Shown piece by piece: positions 24,434 through 37,066 of a DNA stretch of 64,000 nucleotides. The DNA lies in the NCBI RefSeq assembly GCF_001649575.2, contig NC_051432.1, positions 24,611,716 through 24,675,715 on the forward strand, written 5' to 3'. The notes under the pieces were generated by a model, which worked only from the letters and a program-made list of their open reading frames with translations, did no database searches and had not been told where the DNA came from. The first letter of the stretch is position 1; each line of letters begins with the position of its first letter. Both the position numbers and the translations under genes were made by a program. This DNA comes from Kryptolebias marmoratus (lineage: Eukaryota; Chordata; Actinopteri; Cyprinodontiformes; Rivulidae).

Positions 24434-25559
24434 CGACTCTACTTCTGCTTTTTAAAACATAACTTTAGAGTTGTAGTCTTCTTTACAAGGTAAAAAGAAT
24501 TAGCAGAATATTCGTATTCACATACAAGTGTTATTGCACTTTATTTTTATTTTATCATCATTTCATTGATGTAAAAGATGTTTTTTTATGACGTAAATGA
24601 ACACATTATGAAATGAATCATTCTGAATCAAACTGTCTACACAAACCTGAGGTTAAATATTCAGTTTTTATTGTAAAACCTTGACTTTTGATTTTCTTTG
24701 TCAGCATAAGAAGTCTTAAAAATGGGAATCTGGTTTTAACAGTCGATCAAAAGACTGTAGGATGAACAAATCAACTCCTGTATTCAGATTAACAGATTTT
24801 ATTGTTCATAACTACAAAGGGCTGAGTCTTCTTCGTTGGTGTCCAGCTATCAGCAGTAACTGTGACCCTCTGTCAGCTCCGGCGTCTCAGACAGGTCGGC
24901 CTTTTTTTATACACCTCATGTAATCCTGTGACAATAGTGGCTCAAGAGATCAGCTCATAGGTTGAGGCACTGGAGTTGATCCAGATTATGTTGCGCGGAC
25001 CTCCGTCCTGCACCGGCTGCTGTGGATTTCCACCGTGAGGCTGTTTGAAACAGTTTGTTGTGAAGTGAATTATAATTTAAAGAATGTGCGATGAAGAATC
25101 AGGAGCCCTCCTCCTGTGCATGAAAACGGTTTGGCTCCCTTCGAAGCTGAGAGCAAGAGCCTCTTCAGATAACTGAGAACCACAAAGTTGCTACTTTGCA
25201 AAGTTTGGATTTAAGAACTCTCAGCGGAATAAAATTAATTGATAGGTTTAATCTGAATTAAGTTTTTGCTCCAATAAAAAATACAATGTGACCAACAGTC
25301 GACACTTTGAAGACCAATTTAAAGACTCAATTAGCATCAAACCAGACACCTTTTATTTTTATTCTGTTCTGCATTCAGTTGTGTTTTATTATTGTGCTTT
25401 GTCTATTTGTGTTTTTTATTGTATCTTTTACAGTATTTGCATAATTTCAGACCTTTAATGTGTCGAGCCTTTTGGGTTAGCATCTGTTGTTTTTAAATGA
25501 CTCAATCTGACTCAGGGAAACGGCTCCAAATCATTTCTGCTAATTTTCTGCCTTTCGGT

Positions 25560-26075
25560 GGGTCGGTTTGCAGAGGCAGCAGGTCCACGAGGGAAGCCCA
25601 GACCTTCTTGATCCCAGTGACACTCTTCAGCTCATCCTGGAGGATCCTGAGGTGTTCCCAGGCGTGAGAGGATAAATAATCCCTCCATCGAATTCTGGGT
25701 CTGTCCCAGAGTTTACTCTAAGGGAGGGAAGCATTTTACCAGATATCTGAAGCACCTGAGCAGCAGATTCACTCCAATCACTGGATTGGAGGAAACCTTC
25801 TCTCTAAGGCTGAGCCCAGATACCCTACAGAGGATGCTCATTCTTGTATCTGGTATCTTGTTTTGACCATAGATCGTAAATCAAGAGCTTTGCCTTTCGG
25901 CTGAGCTCCTTCTTCACGACGACACTCTGGAGCAACACCTTCTTTTTTGACGAGGCTTCAATCTGTCCATCCATCCCTCCTGTTATCATTTGTCAACAAG
26001 ACTCTCAGATACTTGAACTCCTCCACTTGAGGCAGAGATTCACCCCTGACCCAGAGGAGATTTCTGTCCTAATCT
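25560..26075 (-). mobile_element. Degenerate LINE (non-LTR retrotransposon) reverse-transcriptase 3' fragment
   Basis: Read on the minus strand the sequence gives VEEFKYLRVLL, then disrupted sequence, then DRPRIRWRDYLSSHAWEHLR and a tail of the type KKVWASLVDLLPLQTDP. These match the 3' part of the ORF2 of LINEs common in fish (EFKYLG and RPRTRWRDYV are the usual forms). Frame breaks and internal deletions make it a dead fragment of about 500 bp. The clade cannot be assigned with certainty. Confidence 0.8.
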
Positions 26076-27039
26076 CATGAAATAGTCAGTATTTCTCCCC
26101 CATTGGGTTTATTATAATCATATCTCAGATATCAATGTTGCGTATGGTTGTTCTGAAAATTACTTCACAGAACATTATATTCAATCCATACATAAACAGT
26201 TCAGGTTTCACTGAAGCTTCTCTTCCTTGTCTTCAGATGGTCACAGATCCAGAAAGCTCAAGAAAAACAAAAAACAAACAAAGAAAGAATTCACTTCAGC
26301 TCTGTGTGTAACATATTTACAGTTTATGAGAACCACACACAGCCTGAGTTTTGTCACGTGAGGTGTTTACATTTTGGAAAATTCTGCATCCAAATTTTTC
26401 TCCTCTTCATCTGACTTCTCCTACAACCTGAATCATTTGTAGGCTAGAATGGTTTTCTTTATTTTACCATCTTAAATTGAGCGGGATTAACATGTAAGGA
26501 GCGCAGTTTCTTAAAAACATGATAATTATGTCTCAGATGCATTGAGATCCATTTATCCTGTTAGCTTTGATGACCCTGGAGTTAACACGTTAAAGATGCT
26601 CACAGCATGCTGAAATGATTTAAGGAAATTAAAATAAAGACCACAAGTGTATTCTCCACTCAGTCTGAGGTTGAACTGTAAACTACAGAAACATCAAGCT
26701 GCTCACATGTGTTAAATCAGCCTCGGGAACTTTTTCACCCAATATGACCCTTTAATGTGCAGCTAAATTCAAAGCATCTCAGTTCATTATTGGGACTGGT
26801 TTGTTTCCTACAACGATGATCCACTGAAAGTTTGATAACCTCCTGGGAATAATATCATTTTGCAAAGACAAAAATAAAACTCGGCTGCAGATGATATAAT
26901 ATGCTTCTATCTGTAATGCAAAACAAAAACTAAAAAGGAGGATTTTTGCAACTTTAGGTCATTTCGTCTTGAATAATCAAAAACTGTAAGTTGAAGCTGT
27001 CAGATCAAAGCAAATTTTAATAAAAGCAACAGTATTCTG

Positions 27040-27197
27040 TGAAGGAATGCATATCGCCCACAGCCTGTCATGAGTTTTAAACTAAAATAATCTCGGAGCT
27101 GTAGGCGTTTTGGTCAAACACTGAAACAGTTGTCTCATGCAATAATGTAATCTGTCATGCTCAGAGGCTTGTGAATGACTCTCAGCTACTACCAACA
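27040..27197 (+). repeat. CTCAGCTACTACC-family 5' fragment
   Basis: It starts GAAGGAATGCATATCGCCCA and runs to GACTCTCAGCTACTACCAA, where similarity stops. This is the first part of the family, truncated after the core. Confidence 0.75.
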
Positions 27198-28528
27198 GTT
27201 TGTATGTGCAGAACCGAAAGTCTCCACGACCAGAACGAGAGCTAAACACATGTCAGAGAGCGTTTAGTTTCATCTCATTTCCTGCTTCAAACCTGCAGCT
27301 GGAGGCCGGAGGAGATCGCAAAATTTAAATATCCAACCTCTTAAATAAGTAACACTTTTACCTGTTTCTTCTTACCCTCATCTCGCTTTAAGCGTCTGAA
27401 AATAAAAAGTAGAAACCTGCCAACAAAGCGGTGATGTGTGAGCGTCCGTCCTCTGCAGGCTCTCTGACACAAAGCAGCTCTGCAGAGTGTCTGACAGGCG
27501 CTAATCAAAGAAACATGACGGATGCCATCTACTGTCCCCTGAGACAGATTGGGTCCACTGGGACATGCAGACTAATTGGACCAGGCTTTCACTGCTGTAC
27601 ATAAATGTATGTTGTCCAAAAAAAAAAAAAAGAAAAGTTGATAAGTCACAGAAAAATAAGAAGAATTTGCATAAACTACTGATTAAGCCACATTGAAAGT
27701 GCTTTTGCTGCTGAATGAGTAGCAGCAGGATGGAGAGAATCATCTTTGATCAACTAAAAGCCATGCTGGTGATATGGAGAGGAAATGACTGAGATTATTA
27801 GCAGAGACACACTTTGATTATCATTTTCAGCTTTTAATACTGACACCAACACGCTGCTCGATTAATTAGCCTCTTTTTATCAGGAGTGATTGTAATAACA
27901 GGAGTAGCATCTTTCTCTCTGCTGTAACATCTGCTCATGGAGAGAGGAAGAGGCTTTAACAGAAAGGGAAAGTTTGAAGTCACATTATACTATAAAGAGT
28001 GACTTTAGTGTATCGTTATTCCTTAATTACCCCTAAATGATAATACATAATACACATAATTCCCTGAAGGACTTCAGTGCAGTTCATGTTGGTATAAAGT
28101 GAAATTTAGTCCTAATTAAGAAAGAAATGTGATTCTCTCAGGTTGAAGAGTGATATTATTGGTGTTTCTCCTCAGAGCCAACAAATTATCAAACTAATTA
28201 ACCAACTGAGTAACGAATTGATCTTATGAAGATAACCTGCTTTTGTGTTTATTGTTAAATAAATTACAATTCAGTGTCCTGCACTTCGTTGTTGGGACCA
28301 AAGCTGTTTAAAGCAGATTGTGGACCTTTACTCTTTCTGTTTGTGATAATAAACATTTACAAATTTATAAAATGTATAATAATCTGCAGCCCAAAAAACA
28401 AACAGCAAATTCACCTTTTACTCATTTTATTAAAGTTATTTATATATGTAGTCTGTATTTATATGAGTACTACTCATGCAGCACATATTACTATAATAGT
28501 ATGTGTTTTTACTATAGTAGTATGTGCT

Positions 28529-28590
28529 GTGAATGACTCTCAGCTACTACCACACCAACTATTAGCTCCATAAATGAGTCATTTTCAACT
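28529..28590 (+). repeat. CTCAGCTACTACC-family core fragment
   Basis: GAATGACTCTCAGCTACTAC and ACACCAACTATTAGCTCC give only the core of the family, about 60 bp. Confidence 0.7.
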
Positions 28591-28702
28591 GTCAGTAAAT
28601 AAAAGTCATCACTTCTTCAGATATGTCATATTAAACTGTTCTGTTTGCTGTAACAAGAAAATTAGGAAAAGTTTAATTTTACAAAAACAAAATTAGTCAG
28701 TG

Positions 28703-28925
28703 TTTTGGGGCCCAGTGGGTAAGGGCTGGGGGTTCAATTTCCAGCCCCCTGCAGCGTGCCGAAGTGCCCCTGGCGGCCCACTGGTGTGCTTACTGATGAG
28801 TGAGTGAATACACAAAGTGCTGCATGAGTGTGTAGATGAATGCATGAATGAGAAACTCTGTAAAGCTCCTTGCAGAACCTGGAGAGGCTCAAAAGGCTCC
28901 ATATAAAGTTGTTGTACACTTTGTG
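28703..28925 (+). mobile_element. tRNA-derived SINE-like element
   Basis: The head GGGCCCAGTGGGTAAGGGCT and GGGGGTTCAATTTCCAGCCC resembles tRNA A- and B-box sequence. It is followed by GAATGCATGAATGAG and a tail GTAAAGCTCC...CTCCATATAAAGTTG that matches the GTAAAGCGC...CTATATAA tail of known fish SINEs. There is no coding capacity. Confidence 0.65.
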
Positions 28926-30376
28926 CTCTGCTTGATGTCCAGATTTTAAAATGAGAAAAAGATTTTATCATTGAAGCTGCAGCCAGGATAAAAAAAGTGA
29001 GAAGAGGTCATCGGGCAGAGACCAGCATCACTGTAAATCTTTTCCACGACTGAAGGGTTCTTAAATGTAGAAGGTGTATATTATTATATTATATATATTT
29101 TTGTTTTGTATTGAGTTTTACTACCTGGACTGTTTCGGTTTCAGTATATCTGGTTCTGCCTTATTTACCAAACCCTACACAAACTTCTACCAAAGTCTCA
29201 CAACTCCTCAGTTCCTGTCTTTTCAGTAACAAGTTTCATATTAACTTCAGGATCCCTTTGATTTGATGCACAGATGAAAGTTGACAGACCTGGACGGACT
29301 AACAGAACATCTGTCCTCAGCCTTTGTTCTGCTCACATTCTTTGATAAAATCCCGGCAGAAAGACCAACAGGACCCCTGATGTAAATAAGACGAGTGCCT
29401 GACGATCACTGGTTCAATCAAAAGCACCAAACATCAAACTCAGTTATCCAGGTAGGATACGTGTAGAGGTACTGTATTTATGATTTATTGGTTTATTTAT
29501 TGATTTTTTTTTTCTCCTACTGTTTTACGAAATGTCAACTTCATGTGTCTTTTTTGTGTTTTACATCACATTATATGTACTATTAACAAACAGAGTGTGT
29601 TTTTTTATCGAAAGTGAATATTTTAAGACATATTTATTGTATAATACAGTATGTATTATACAAATACTGTCCTTCTGATGCCATCAAAGACCACTAATGA
29701 GCACAAAAGCAGCAAAACACATAAATGACAGACAAACCATTGGAGAGATGTGGAGAATTTAAACATCAAATGTTTCCTAGTTTTTGTTCCTGTCCTTGCA
29801 TCACATGAGCTCCATCCTAAGCTTTTTGAAAGTGACACTATCACCACGACAAATTCTTTTTCCTTTTTTTTCTCATGCAGCCGGGAACCTGAAATTTATT
29901 CGGTTTCAAACATTTGTGACAGCTGAAGAGAATCGTTCTTTTATCCCTTTATCGGTTAAACGCAACATGCTTTGATCTGCAGTGACTTCCTCTCTGCGCG
30001 CGCTCGTGGTCCAGCACTTCACGAGAATCATCTCGCTGCAGCATTAAGTGGCACCGCTGCTTTCTTCTTTTCTTTTTTTTTTTTTGTGACTTTTAAAAAT
30101 GTACACTGAGGCCAGAGAACCACTCAAGCTGAGATTAGAATCGATCTGAAACAGTGGGCTGGGGAAGCCACCATTAGTAAACACTATCAGCAGCCACTCG
30201 AAGATTCAAATGAAATGGAAATAGTGCGACTTTGATCACGAACTGTCTGGTAATGACACTTATCTCAGCAATCTTCCTTCCAGTGGACACAATAATGACA
30301 TCATTGTTCATCTGCAGCTTGCTTCTGTGGAGAGCTGCAGACTTTTAGATGCACCAAACGACAGAAAAAAAAAAAT

Positions 30377-30690
30377 ACTTGAAGGAATGCAGATCACCGG
30401 CTGCCTTTCAGAGTCGTAGTTCTTTTAGACAAACCTTGTAATATGTGTTGAAGATGACTCTCAGCTACTACCACACCAAATTTTAGCTCATTGGCTGTAG
30501 AATTAGCTGAGTTGTAGCCCTTTTTGTGCTTGTTAAAGTTGATTACATGTGGCAGCCATCTTGAATGGAGTTGATTTTGAAACCTAATCATTTGTAGACG
30601 TACATTTAATTATTATTCACTGAACGTTTGATTGACATTAGTCCACCTGTTCATGAGATATTTTCCTGACACTGCAGACAGACACACAAG
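30377..30690 (+). repeat. CTCAGCTACTACC-family repeat, near full-length copy
   Basis: It contains CTTGAAGGAATGCAGATCAC, then GATGACTCTCAGCTACTACC, GAGTTGTAGCC, CAGCCATCTTGAATGG, then GTTCATGAGATATTTTCCTG and an ACAGACACAC tail. All consensus blocks are in order. Confidence 0.8.
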
Positions 30691-31614
30691 AGTAAAATCA
30701 CCTAACAGTTGGATCCAGTTGGAGGCAAAGCTTCAAGTTAAACTGACAAACCGATATAGTTTCCCGTCAGGCAACAAAAGAAAGCGGTGCATTTGTGCTA
30801 GTGAGCTGGAGTGGCTGCTAAATAATTTAATAACAGCTCACCAACAGTGAGAATAGAGGAGAAAGTGTGAGGAGCTGGGTGCCATACGTTATAGGTGAAG
30901 GTTCTGACGGCGGTGTTACACGAGGTTGTGTCTGAGAACATCAGCAGTCGGACTGATAACAACACCGGGAACAATAAGAGCGAGAAAGCATCCATCTGCA
31001 GGGTCTTTAAGGCTGGAGCGAGGTGTGTGTGAGCATCAGGGAGCTTTTACTTTCACACACAACACGACTGCAGGCGAGGAAACCCAGCTGAGAACACTGT
31101 GAGGTCACAAGCAGGATTTATAAATGTCTGCATGGAGGACAAAAAAACGGGAGCATTCTCACCGTACACCAAGCAGGACGCTCAAATGGAGAACAAAGAG
31201 CCCGTTTTTGCTGAAGAAATGCAAGTCATTTGTTCTAGTTTCCTCAGTAATGGCCGCTCTTTTCAAAGCATGAATTAAAATCACAAAAAGCAGAGAGAAC
31301 ACCACTGTCAGTTAGTTGTGTGAATGCTCAGCAAAGACTGTTAAAAAAGGTAGACCTTGGAACCAAACCAGGAAGTTGAAGCTAAAACAAGACCAGCTCC
31401 CCTGTCAGCTGGTTCCAGCACAAGTCCCGCCCCCGACCATGTAAACAAACGGGATGTTTAATAGGTTTAGCTGTAATTAGTTAAGATAAGATCAGATAAA
31501 ACTATGAATGTGTGCAGAGGAGTAGGAGGGACAAAAACACAACATGGCAGCTTCTTGTGAGCTCTTTTAACCAAATATCAAAATGTTCTCGATCGGGAAT
31601 AGTGTGCTGAAACA

Positions 31615-31920
31615 TTGATTTTTATAACTTTTATACTTTATAAAATATTTACCTTTATTAGTATTAAAATTCCTCATAGAAATACACAATTTCTTTAATA
31701 GCATTGTTCACTTTTAAGTCTGCTACTTACTTTGATTTTGTCTTCTTTTGCTACTTTTAGCTTTTAGCTACCATTCTGACACTTTTAGCTTTTGTAGTGT
31801 TTTTTTTTTTTTTTTGCTATTTTTAGTGTTTCGCTATAGTTTCAATAATTTTATATTTTAGTCAGTTTTGCTACTTTTAGCTATGATTTTGCTCATTTTT
31901 AGTTTTTAGCTACTGTTTTG
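31615..31920 (+). repeat. AGCTTTTAGCTA-family repeat, copy 4
   Basis: A left block AAAATATTTACCTTTATTAG and TCTTCTTTTGCTACTTTTAG leads into TTTTAGCTACCATTCTGACA units. The order matches the copies at 4 and 18.9 kb. Confidence 0.7.
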
Positions 31921-32399
31921 TTTGGTTTCCCTTCTGTTCTGCATGTTTTATTTTTTGACAAATTTCAACAAAGTCTTTCAGCACTCAGAATTCACTCTGC
32001 ACTTTTGCAGAAAATGCACATTTTTCTTGTTCTTCATGCTTTTCCATTCTCCCACTGGAGTCAGGGCTGACAATGTAGAATCCATATCTGACTGTGGATT
32101 GTCATCACAACGTTTCAGTCAGGCCAAATGTGTTTTCTGCTTTTCCACATTATGTTTAAACCAAGATGCTGTTGTCCAGAATGATACATTTTTTTAACGA
32201 CTGCTGTGGTTTTACAGCGACAAGCTAAAAAAAATGACTACAACACCAATCTAAACAACAAAAAATGTGGCCTGCTGTTACATTACAAAAACAGTGTCCT
32301 GTAGTTTTCATCACACAACACCCAGTGAGGCCATGAATACTGGAGATTGGATGTGTCATGTGGGGGTGCTCGGTGGTTTCAGGTGCACAGCAGCAGCTT

Positions 32400-32718
32400 C
32401 CATCCATCCATTTTCTTTACCTGCTTCTTCTTTCCGGGTCGTGGGGAGCCAGTGCCTATCTGCAGCAGTCACTGGGAAAGAGGCGAGGGACACCCTGGAC
32501 AGGTTGCAAGTCCATCACAGGGACACAGAGACAAACAACCACTGACGCTCTCACACACACCCATTTAGAGATACCAATTAACCTATCAGGCTTGTTTTTT
32601 GGTCTGTGAAGTAAACCCACATGTGCACACGGAGAACATGCAAACTCCACCCTGAAAGGTCCAAGGCCAGGAGGCCATCCTTTATGCAGCTCTAACCACT
32701 GCACCACCGTGCCGCCCA
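32400..32718 (-). mobile_element. Common teleost SINE-like/L2-tailed repeat (CATCCATCCA type)
   Basis: On the minus strand it starts GGCGGCACGGTGGTGCAGTG and GTTAGAGCTGC, a tRNA-like head, followed by GGAGTTTGCATGTTCTCCG, and ends in a TGGATGGATGG tail. These blocks match, from memory, one of the most frequent dispersed repeats of teleosts. The 158-aa open frame across it has no biological meaning. Confidence 0.8.
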
Positions 32719-33397
32719 CGTCAGCAGCAGTTGCAGAAAAAAGTAAATTATGTCTCCAAAGATGCAACTTTTTCAAGAAATGAAAACGAGGACAGTTAGC
32801 ATTTTTTCTAAAACATTGAACAGATACATGAAGACTCTTATCTTTTATCAATATATCAATTATTTGTGAGGAAAAAGCTATCAGCTCAATCAGAAGCTCT
32901 TTTGATACTTTTTTTTTTGAATAGTTGTCCAAATAACATCAGACAGATAGAGTTAATTTATGCAAAACCACAAAAATGAAAGATGGAGACACAAGGTGAC
33001 GATGGTTCCACCCTCATATCAACAGATCTACAAACTAAGCCCCCCCCCCCACCCCTCCAACCCCAAAGACTGTCTCTGCCACACACACCTCAGGTTTTCT
33101 AATTCTCACTTAATGGTGGCAGTAAAACCGGGAGTGGGTTGTGAGTTTGTGCTCGGGTCTCCTAATTGGACCTCCCTGCAGATCTGCCAGTGGAGCCGCC
33201 TCGGGCAGATCCAGGTCTGCCACACTTCATCCCGCTCAGCGAGACGAGGGCAGCTCTAACACAGAAAAATGAGTACAAACAGGCGCCCTGTCGAAGCGTG
33301 GAGGTTTGTTTGTCCGGGAGGTCTGCGTGTCACCTCGGACCGACGCATCCTGTGAAATCTGTGACTAAAACTTCAGGCTTTTATCGTCAGCCCAGTT

Positions 33398-33612
33398 TAT
33401 ATCTCATGAACCACTGGATGTATTTAAATGAAACTTTCAGGTAATCACTGGATGTACTTCTACAACTAAATACCTTCTGGAGTTCATCCTATTCAATATG
33501 GTTGCCACAGCTAATCAACATTAGCCAACACAAAAATGGCTATAACTCAGTTACCCTTATACATACATACATACTTTATACATGCATTCCTTTAAATATT
33601 GCTAGGCCTTAA
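33398..33612 (-). repeat. CTCAGCTACTACC-family fragment (minus)
   Basis: Minus-strand reading shows TATTTAAAGGAATGC at one end and CATGAGATATAAAC at the other, with GGCAACCATATTGAATAGG between. The CTACTACC core itself is missing, so this copy has an internal deletion. Confidence 0.65.
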
Positions 33613-33943
33613 ATGAATATATCTGATACTTGTTATTCTGCTGATGATGTTAAAGTTTGCTACAAATATCACAAAAACAATCCAATGTCAAGCTGAAAAG
33701 AACAAATACTTATGGAGGGAAAAAAACACAATCACCTACAGAAGACAAACGAACAAAAGAGACATTTTTATTAACATATCTGAATTATTCATTCTCTGTC
33801 CAACACAGTCATTGATTCCCTCAAAGCAAAAAGCCTGAGGTTGATTTTAAAATTCTCACCTGCTGAGTTAAGATGAACAGCTAAAATAAGCCAAGGAGCT
33901 GTGAGTGGAGAGAGAGACTGAAGAAGGTCTGGAGATAAGATGG

Positions 33944-33945
<2 letters not shown>

Positions 33946-34000
<55 letters not shown>

Positions 34001-34001
34001 C
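33946..34001. repeat. GT microsatellite
   Basis: About 24 GT units run into a short CG stretch. Confidence 0.95.
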
Positions 34002-34170
34002 AGAGACTGAAGAAACTCAGAAAGAGACAGAGACAAGGAGACGGCTCCCAGCAGAACTCTAAAAACAACAGCGTGTCTTACTGACGGATGATACGAGGAG
34101 GACGGCTGGCCAGCCAAGCGAGCAGCCCATTCCCTCCTGAACTACCCGTCACAGGAGGAGATCCACATCA

Positions 34171-34222
34171 GGAGGAGAGGGGAGGAGAGGAGAGGAGAGG
34201 AGAGGAGAGGAGAGGAGAGGAG
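34171..34222. repeat. GGAGA pentanucleotide microsatellite
   Basis: About nine tandem AGGAG units lie on the plus strand, inside a purine-rich region reaching to about 34330. Confidence 0.9.
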
Positions 34223-34617
34223 CAGATCAGGAGGTCAGAGGAGAGCACCAGAGGAAGAGAAGGGAAGCTGATGGCACAATAAGGGGAGGTCAAAGGTCGA
34301 GGGAAGAAAGCTGAGGAGGAGGAGGGTGAAGTGATTGAAAGAAGCTGCAGATGTTTAAAAAGAGAAGTTCGTCTTCGTCTTTTTCAGTCATTTGGAAATC
34401 AATACAAGCTCAGTTCAGCAGGGAGCCAGATTAAAGACAGAACATCAGAAGGGAGGAAGATGAATCAGACGACTTCAACTAATTTAATTTTTTATTCTAA
34501 TCTTCAGATGTTTGTGATTTTCAAGTAGATAATTAAGATGTGACCGACATGTCCTCCGTTCAGGTTTACAGCACAGGTAGAGCTTCACGTGGAGGAAAAG
34601 GAATGCCGTGAACTCTG

Positions 34618-35170
34618 ACTGCTGAATGACTGCTGAAGGTTGTTGAAGCTAAAACAAGCAGAACAGGAGCTAAAAGCTAAAATTAACAAAATTAGTTAAA
34701 AGCTAAATTCTGCAAAACTTTAGCTCAAAGATGCAATCAGAAGTTAATGCTAAAATTAGCTAAACTGTAGATAAAAGCTATAATTAGCATAGCTGCAGCT
34801 AAAGACGAAAATTGACTAACTGCAGCTTAAAGCTAAAGTTAGCTCAACAGTAGATAAGTTTTTAGATCAAACTTAAAATCAGCAAAACTGTAACTAAAAG
34901 CCAAAACTGGCTGAACCACAGCTAAAAGCTAAAAATAGCAAAGCCATAGCTGAAAACTCAAATTAGCAAAAACTAAACGTTGCATATAAAGACAAAAGCT
35001 GTAGCTGAAGCGGATTTCAAAGAGTTTTTAAAGAATTTGAAGAGATCTTCATGTGTTTCTTTGTTTAAAAAGGTATAAACAGAAAAGAACAGAAAAACTT
35101 TTTCGATGTATGAGAGTTTAAATCGGCACAAAGGACGCGGACGTAGTTTGATGTGCAGAAGAAACTACAA
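34618..35170 (-). repeat. AGCTTTTAGCTA-family repeat, copy 5 (minus, longest array)
   Basis: About twenty degenerate AGCTAAAAGCTAAAATTAGC units are followed by the flank AGAGATCTTCATGTGTTTC and an end GTGTGAATGCTGACTCAGCA. The copy at 41.6 kb ends in almost the same words, which marks a true element boundary. Confidence 0.8.
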
Positions 35171-36674
35171 ATGGGAAACTAGTGTGAATGCTGACTCAGC
35201 ATTATTTAGTGGATCTACCTTCCTGGTTCACTCGCGGACGAGCTTTAATCCCACTGACTGGGAAAACCGAGAAAGATGACATAAAAGTAAGCGCGTGATC
35301 ACCTGAAGTCATAGGAGGCCTGACTCATCACATCCTTCTCTGCAAACTTTTCCTTGCCGAGAAGCGGTCAGATGCACGGAGGGATATATCTCTTAAATGT
35401 CACGAAGACTGATGGCGGGTGAGTTTAAGTGTGGTGACATTACTGCCTCCACTCTCACTCTTCCTAAGTCAGGCTTGTCTGCTTCCCGCGCTGACATTTA
35501 GTCGGCCATGTTTACGTGGAGCTCGCCGCCCAAAATGTCACTCCAAGATTTATAGCTGTGAACACTGACTGGTGGAGCGGAGAGAAGGTGGAGGCAATCA
35601 GGTGGAGAAAGGCAGAGAACAAATTAATTTGAGCGCTCACTGGCTCTCCCTCTTCTAGCTTTGTTTTGTTTTTGTTTTTTTTATTTACACCTTCTCCTTT
35701 TACCCTTGATATTTACTGTCATCTCCGCTGTGCTGAGAAATGAGCTTCTCCTTCCTGTGATTTTATTAGTTTTTAATCAACTCGTTCACTTCCCCTCAGA
35801 ATTTCACTCACTCATCGCGCGCTGATTGTTTTCTAATCTCTGCCAAGACAACTTACTTGTAAAACTTTAATGTTTTGTGTCTCACCTCAACAAACGAGTC
35901 CAGCCTCGCAGTAATCTGAATTATCATTAATGTCCAAACATAAATACGTAACAGTTTGCTCACATTTAGCCGAACTTTGGTGTTCGACGCTAATATTGTT
36001 TCTTTTCTTCCTAACACATACTTTAACCACACAAACATATAGATTTATTGTTTCATTACAAAATGCTAAATAATTTATTTGGAGCCATAAGGGAACCCAG
36101 CACAGTTAATAAACACGTAAACGCAGGAATAAAACATGGCTGCTTTCGTGTTTTAGATCCTCCGTTGTCATGGTGACCGTAAAGTTAAAATTTTGAAGCT
36201 TTAAATGTGTTTCTCTTCACGTTGAGACTTTCTGAGGGTTTACATCTGTTTGTATTTATGGTATATTTAGTTTAAATTTGTATTAATTGCTTTGCTTTTT
36301 TTGTGGATTTTAAATCCCGGAGCAAAAGCTTCTTACTTAATCAAACTCATTTTCTAAAACTTTATTTATTTTTTTGCTTTTATTTGTAACGGTTTGGGTT
36401 TTTTCACTTGTTTCTGTTCTTGTTTTGTTTTTTAAAAGTTTCTACATAGTTTGAAATGAGATCGATCTCACTTGTCAATCGTTTTCTGACTTTGAGTCTT
36501 TATTTTGAGAGAAATTAATCATAAAACAATAACATCTGCGTCTTTTTACCAATCAGAAACTACAGAAAGACGATGAATCTGTAAATACATATCATAACTT
36601 CCTTCACTTCTTTCCTCCTTTTCATTGCCCTGCACTAAAAGGCAACGGTGGAAGATATTGTTTTTGACTTTCTG

Positions 36675-36719
36675 TTTGTGTGTGTGTGTGCGTGTGTTGT
36701 GTGTGTGCGTGTGTGTGTT
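36675..36719. repeat. Imperfect GT microsatellite
   Basis: GT repeats are interrupted by CG and TT. Confidence 0.9.
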
Positions 36720-36727
36720 ACCAAAAT

Positions 36728-37066
36728 CTCTCCTGACCAATTGGATGAATTTAAATGAAATTTTGGGGAATTATTCCTTGGATGAACATCTATAGCTGAT
36801 TCACTTATAAAACCAACCCAATTTAAGATGGCCGCCCCAGCTGATTCAACACAAAATTGCTATAACTCAGTCAGTTTTGCAGATATGGAGATAAACTTTG
36901 TGTGGTAGTAGCTGATACTCTTCACCGTGATGTTCTCAGAGGGCTTGATTGTTTAAATTTATTTACAAGGTTGGACCAAAACGGCTGCAACTCGTTTCTC
37001 AACAGAAGGTGATTTTAGTCCAAAACTCCGGCGGGCGACAAGCATTCCTTCAAGGAATGCTAGGCC
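36728..37066 (-). repeat. CTCAGCTACTACC-family repeat, full-length minus copy
   Basis: On the minus strand the copy begins with the palindrome GCATTCCTTGAAGGAATGC, then has the TCAGCTACTACCACAC core, GAGTTATAGC, CGGCCATCTTAAATTGGG, and the terminal block TTCATTTAAATTC. It shows what the intact 5' end of the family looks like. Confidence 0.85.

Noticed and set aside
24217..24462. Open frame with repeated MDGW residues
   Set aside because: Translation of the GGAT microsatellite; the same applies to the Ser-Ile-His-Pro type frame on the minus strand at 41190-41468.
32456..32932. Longest open frame in the window, 158 residues, minus strand
   Set aside because: It spans the CATCCATCCA-type SINE-like repeat and unrelated AT-rich flank; the peptide has no domain and the DNA is a known dispersed repeat type.
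33868..34117. Open frames rich in His-Thr repeats
   Set aside because: Translation of the GT microsatellite.
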